A stretch of DNA of 7,192 bases from positions 1 to 7,192 of the forward strand of contig DXOJ01000364.1 in the NCBI GenBank assembly GCA_019412865.1, in the 5' to 3' direction. Position 1 is the first letter of the stretch; every line of letters starts with the position of its first letter. The DNA comes from Bacteroides sp. GTDB taxonomy: Bacteria; Bacteroidota; Bacteroidia; Bacteroidales; Bacteroidaceae. The position numbers and the translations under genes are program-made. The notes below the pieces were generated by a model. The model did not search any database. It was not told where the DNA came from and worked only from the letters and a program-made list of their open reading frames with translations. Shown here in pieces: positions 6,293 to 7,192 of the stretch.

Positions 6293-6973
6293 ATGATGTC
6301 TTATTGGGTATTATTTATAGGAATCGCTGTTGTCAGTTGGTTGGTACAGATGAATTTGCAAAACAAATTCAAGAAGTACTCTAAGATTCCTACAGGAAAC
6401 GGAATGACAGGACGCGACGTTGCTTTGAAGATGTTGCATGACAATGGTATTTATGATGTGCAGGTTACACATACGCCGGGACGATTGACCGACCACTACA
6501 ATCCTACTAACAAAACAGTGAATTTGAGTGAAGGCGTGTATGAAAGTAACAGCATCATGGCGGCTGCCGTAGCGGCCCATGAATGTGGACACGCTGTGCA
6601 GCATGCACGTATGTATGCTCCGTTGAAGATGCGTAGTGCGCTGGTTCCGGTTGTGAACTTTGCTTCTTCCATTATGACGTGGGTATTGTTGGGTGGTATC
6701 TTGCTGATAAACTCTTTCCCGCAGTTATTGTTGGCAGGTATTATCCTGTTTGCTATGACTACACTGTTCAGCTTTATCACGCTGCCGGTGGAAATCAATG
6801 CAAGTAAACGTGCATTGGTATGGTTGAGTTCATCCGGCATTACTAATTCGTACAATCATGCACAGGCAGAAGACGCTCTTCGTTCAGCTGCTTATACGTA
6901 TGTAGTTGCTGCATTAGGTTCATTAGCAACATTGGTTTACTACATCATGATCTTCATGGGTAGAAGAGACTAA
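6293..6973 (+). CDS. Membrane zinc metallopeptidase, YugP family
   Basis: A 226-residue integral membrane protein of the neutral zinc metallopeptidase (YugP, Zn_peptidase_2) family. The zinc motif HECGH is at 96-100 (ligands His96 and His100, catalytic Glu97), inside AAAVAAHECGHAVQHA. The downstream TLPVEINASKRAL carries Glu167, the likely third ligand and a family hallmark. Hydrophobic segments are visible at about 3-19, 118-141, 145-166 and 200-221. The first leads into a basic stretch (KFKKYSK), which suggests the N-terminus faces out and the protease domain the cytoplasm by the positive-inside rule (inference). Physiological substrates are poorly known; membrane protein quality control is a common suggestion, not shown here. 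Adjacent Met1 and Met2 are both possible starts. The gene is flanked by terminators on both sides and so seems monocistronic. Confidence 0.92.
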   Translation: MMSYWVLFIGIAVVSWLVQMNLQNKFKKYSKIPTGNGMTGRDVALKMLHDNGIYDVQVTHTPGRLTDHYNPTNKTVNLSEGVYESNSIMAAAVAAHECGHAVQHARMYAPLKMRSALVPVVNFASSIMTWVLLGGILLINSFPQLLLAGIILFAMTTLFSFITLPVEINASKRALVWLSSSGITNSYNHAQAEDALRSAAYTYVVAALGSLATLVYYIMIFMGRRD

Positions 6974-6985
6974 GAAATGAAAAAG

Positions 6986-7010
6986 GGAAAAGGCAGTTTT
7001 GCCAGCTTCC
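6986..7010 (+). other. Small hairpin in the 3' region of the YugP-type gene
   Basis: GGAA/TTCC (6986-6989 with 7007-7010) and GGCA/TGCC (6992-6995 with 7000-7003) stack around a small internal loop with a 4-base GTTT tip. No T tract follows, so it is not itself a terminator. It could protect the transcript 3' end together with the terminator 20 bases further on, or be chance. Confidence 0.35.
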
Positions 7011-7029
7011 TTCTATAGAATAAAAAGGG

Positions 7030-7068
7030 ATCCTCCGCAGTCTTTCCAAAGACTATGGAGGATTTTTT
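7030..7068 (+). terminator. Intrinsic terminator after the YugP-type peptidase gene
   Basis: Two stacked stems, ATCCTCC/GGAGGAT (7030-7036 with 7057-7063) and AGTCTTT/AAAGACT (7039-7045 with 7048-7054), separated by a 2x2 internal loop and capped by a 2-base CC apex (the terminal pair probably opens). A run of six T follows from 7063. It separates the peptidase from hisS. Confidence 0.9.
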
Positions 7069-7092
7069 CAAATATATGTAAGCATTGCTCGG

Positions 7093-7112
7093 AAATTTGC
7101 AGTAAATTTGCA
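7093..7112. repeat. Tandem direct repeat AAATTTGCA, 11-base period
   Basis: AAATTTGCA occurs at 7093-7101 and again at 7104-7112, separated by GT. The 11-base period is about one helical turn, so both copies face the same side of DNA. The second copy contains most of the predicted -7 box of hisS. It may be a duplicated promoter box, a binding site, or chance in A/T-rich DNA. Confidence 0.5.
7103..7110 (+). promoter_or_regulatory. -7 promoter box TAAATTTG for hisS
   Basis: An exact match to the Bacteroides TAnnTTTG consensus, 28 bases before the hisS start codon and downstream of a terminator. The -33 partner is poor: the nearest candidate, ATTG at 7084-7087, is only 15 bases upstream. Initiation would fall near 7115-7120, giving a leader of about 20 bases, too short for a T-box or attenuator. 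Confidence 0.55.
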
Positions 7113-7138
7113 CAATTAAAATTATAAACAGTAATATT

Positions 7139-7192
7139 ATGGCAGCAAAACCAAGTATTCCTAAAGGAACTCGTGACTTTTCGCCGGTAGAA
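7139..7192 (+). CDS. hisS: Histidyl-tRNA synthetase, N-terminal fragment
   Basis: Only the first 18 codons are inside the window: MAAKPSIPKGTRDFSPVE. The PKGTRDF block at residues 8-14 followed by Pro and Glu is the characteristic opening of bacterial HisRS, a class II synthetase that charges tRNA-His in the cytoplasm. ATP phosphoribosyltransferase regulatory subunits (HisZ) open similarly (PxGxRD), but the Lys in PKGTRDF and the Bacteroides setting favour HisRS. The ATG is preceded by A/T-rich sequence without a Shine-Dalgarno and by a TAAATTTG promoter box, and it is the only start that yields the conserved N-terminus. Confidence 0.88.
   Translation, partial: MAAKPSIPKGTRDFSPVE

Noticed and set aside
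7112..7138. T-box or attenuator controlling hisS
   Set aside because: The likely leader is only about 20 bases and contains neither hairpins nor a histidine-rich leader peptide; the upstream terminator belongs to the peptidase gene.

Overview
The window looks like ordinary chromosome from a gut Bacteroides, most probably B. thetaiotaomicron or a close relative. This rests on gene content and order (DPP III, AlkD-like protein, Fur, PurA, GH29 fucosidase, YugP-type peptidase, HisS), on TAnnTTTG promoter boxes in place of a sigma70-type -10, on start codons preceded by A/T-rich sequence without a clear Shine-Dalgarno, and on a DPP III with the Cys-containing HECLGH motif described for B. thetaiotaomicron. 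The species call is recall and inference; no database was searched. All genes lie on the + strand, and no gap between genes exceeds 165 bases.

Layout. 2-112: the last 36 residues of an AraC-type regulator, followed by a hairpin terminator. 208-2925: a tight two-gene unit encoding a dipeptidyl peptidase III with a lipoprotein signal and, six bases later, an AlkD-like HEAT-repeat protein. 2926-3004: a short gap with a good Bacteroides promoter. 3005-4764: fur and purA, overlapping by four bases (ATGA), closed by a strong terminator. 4874-6172: a secreted GH29 alpha-L-fucosidase standing alone between terminators, without SusC/SusD neighbours. 6293-6973: a membrane zinc metallopeptidase of the YugP family, followed by two hairpins, the second a clear terminator. 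7139-7192: the first 18 codons of hisS, behind a TAAATTTG box inside a short direct repeat.

The genes do not form one pathway. The region is a set of short transcription units: peptide breakdown in the envelope (DPP III), metal-responsive regulation coupled to AMP synthesis (fur-purA), fucose release (GH29), a membrane protease, and tRNA charging (hisS). I found no mobile element, CRISPR array, phage gene, tRNA or rRNA, and no convincing undescribed system. The points most worth a second look are the AlkD-like protein, which appears to have lost all four signature residues of the family, and the DPP III start codon, which decides whether the enzyme is exported.
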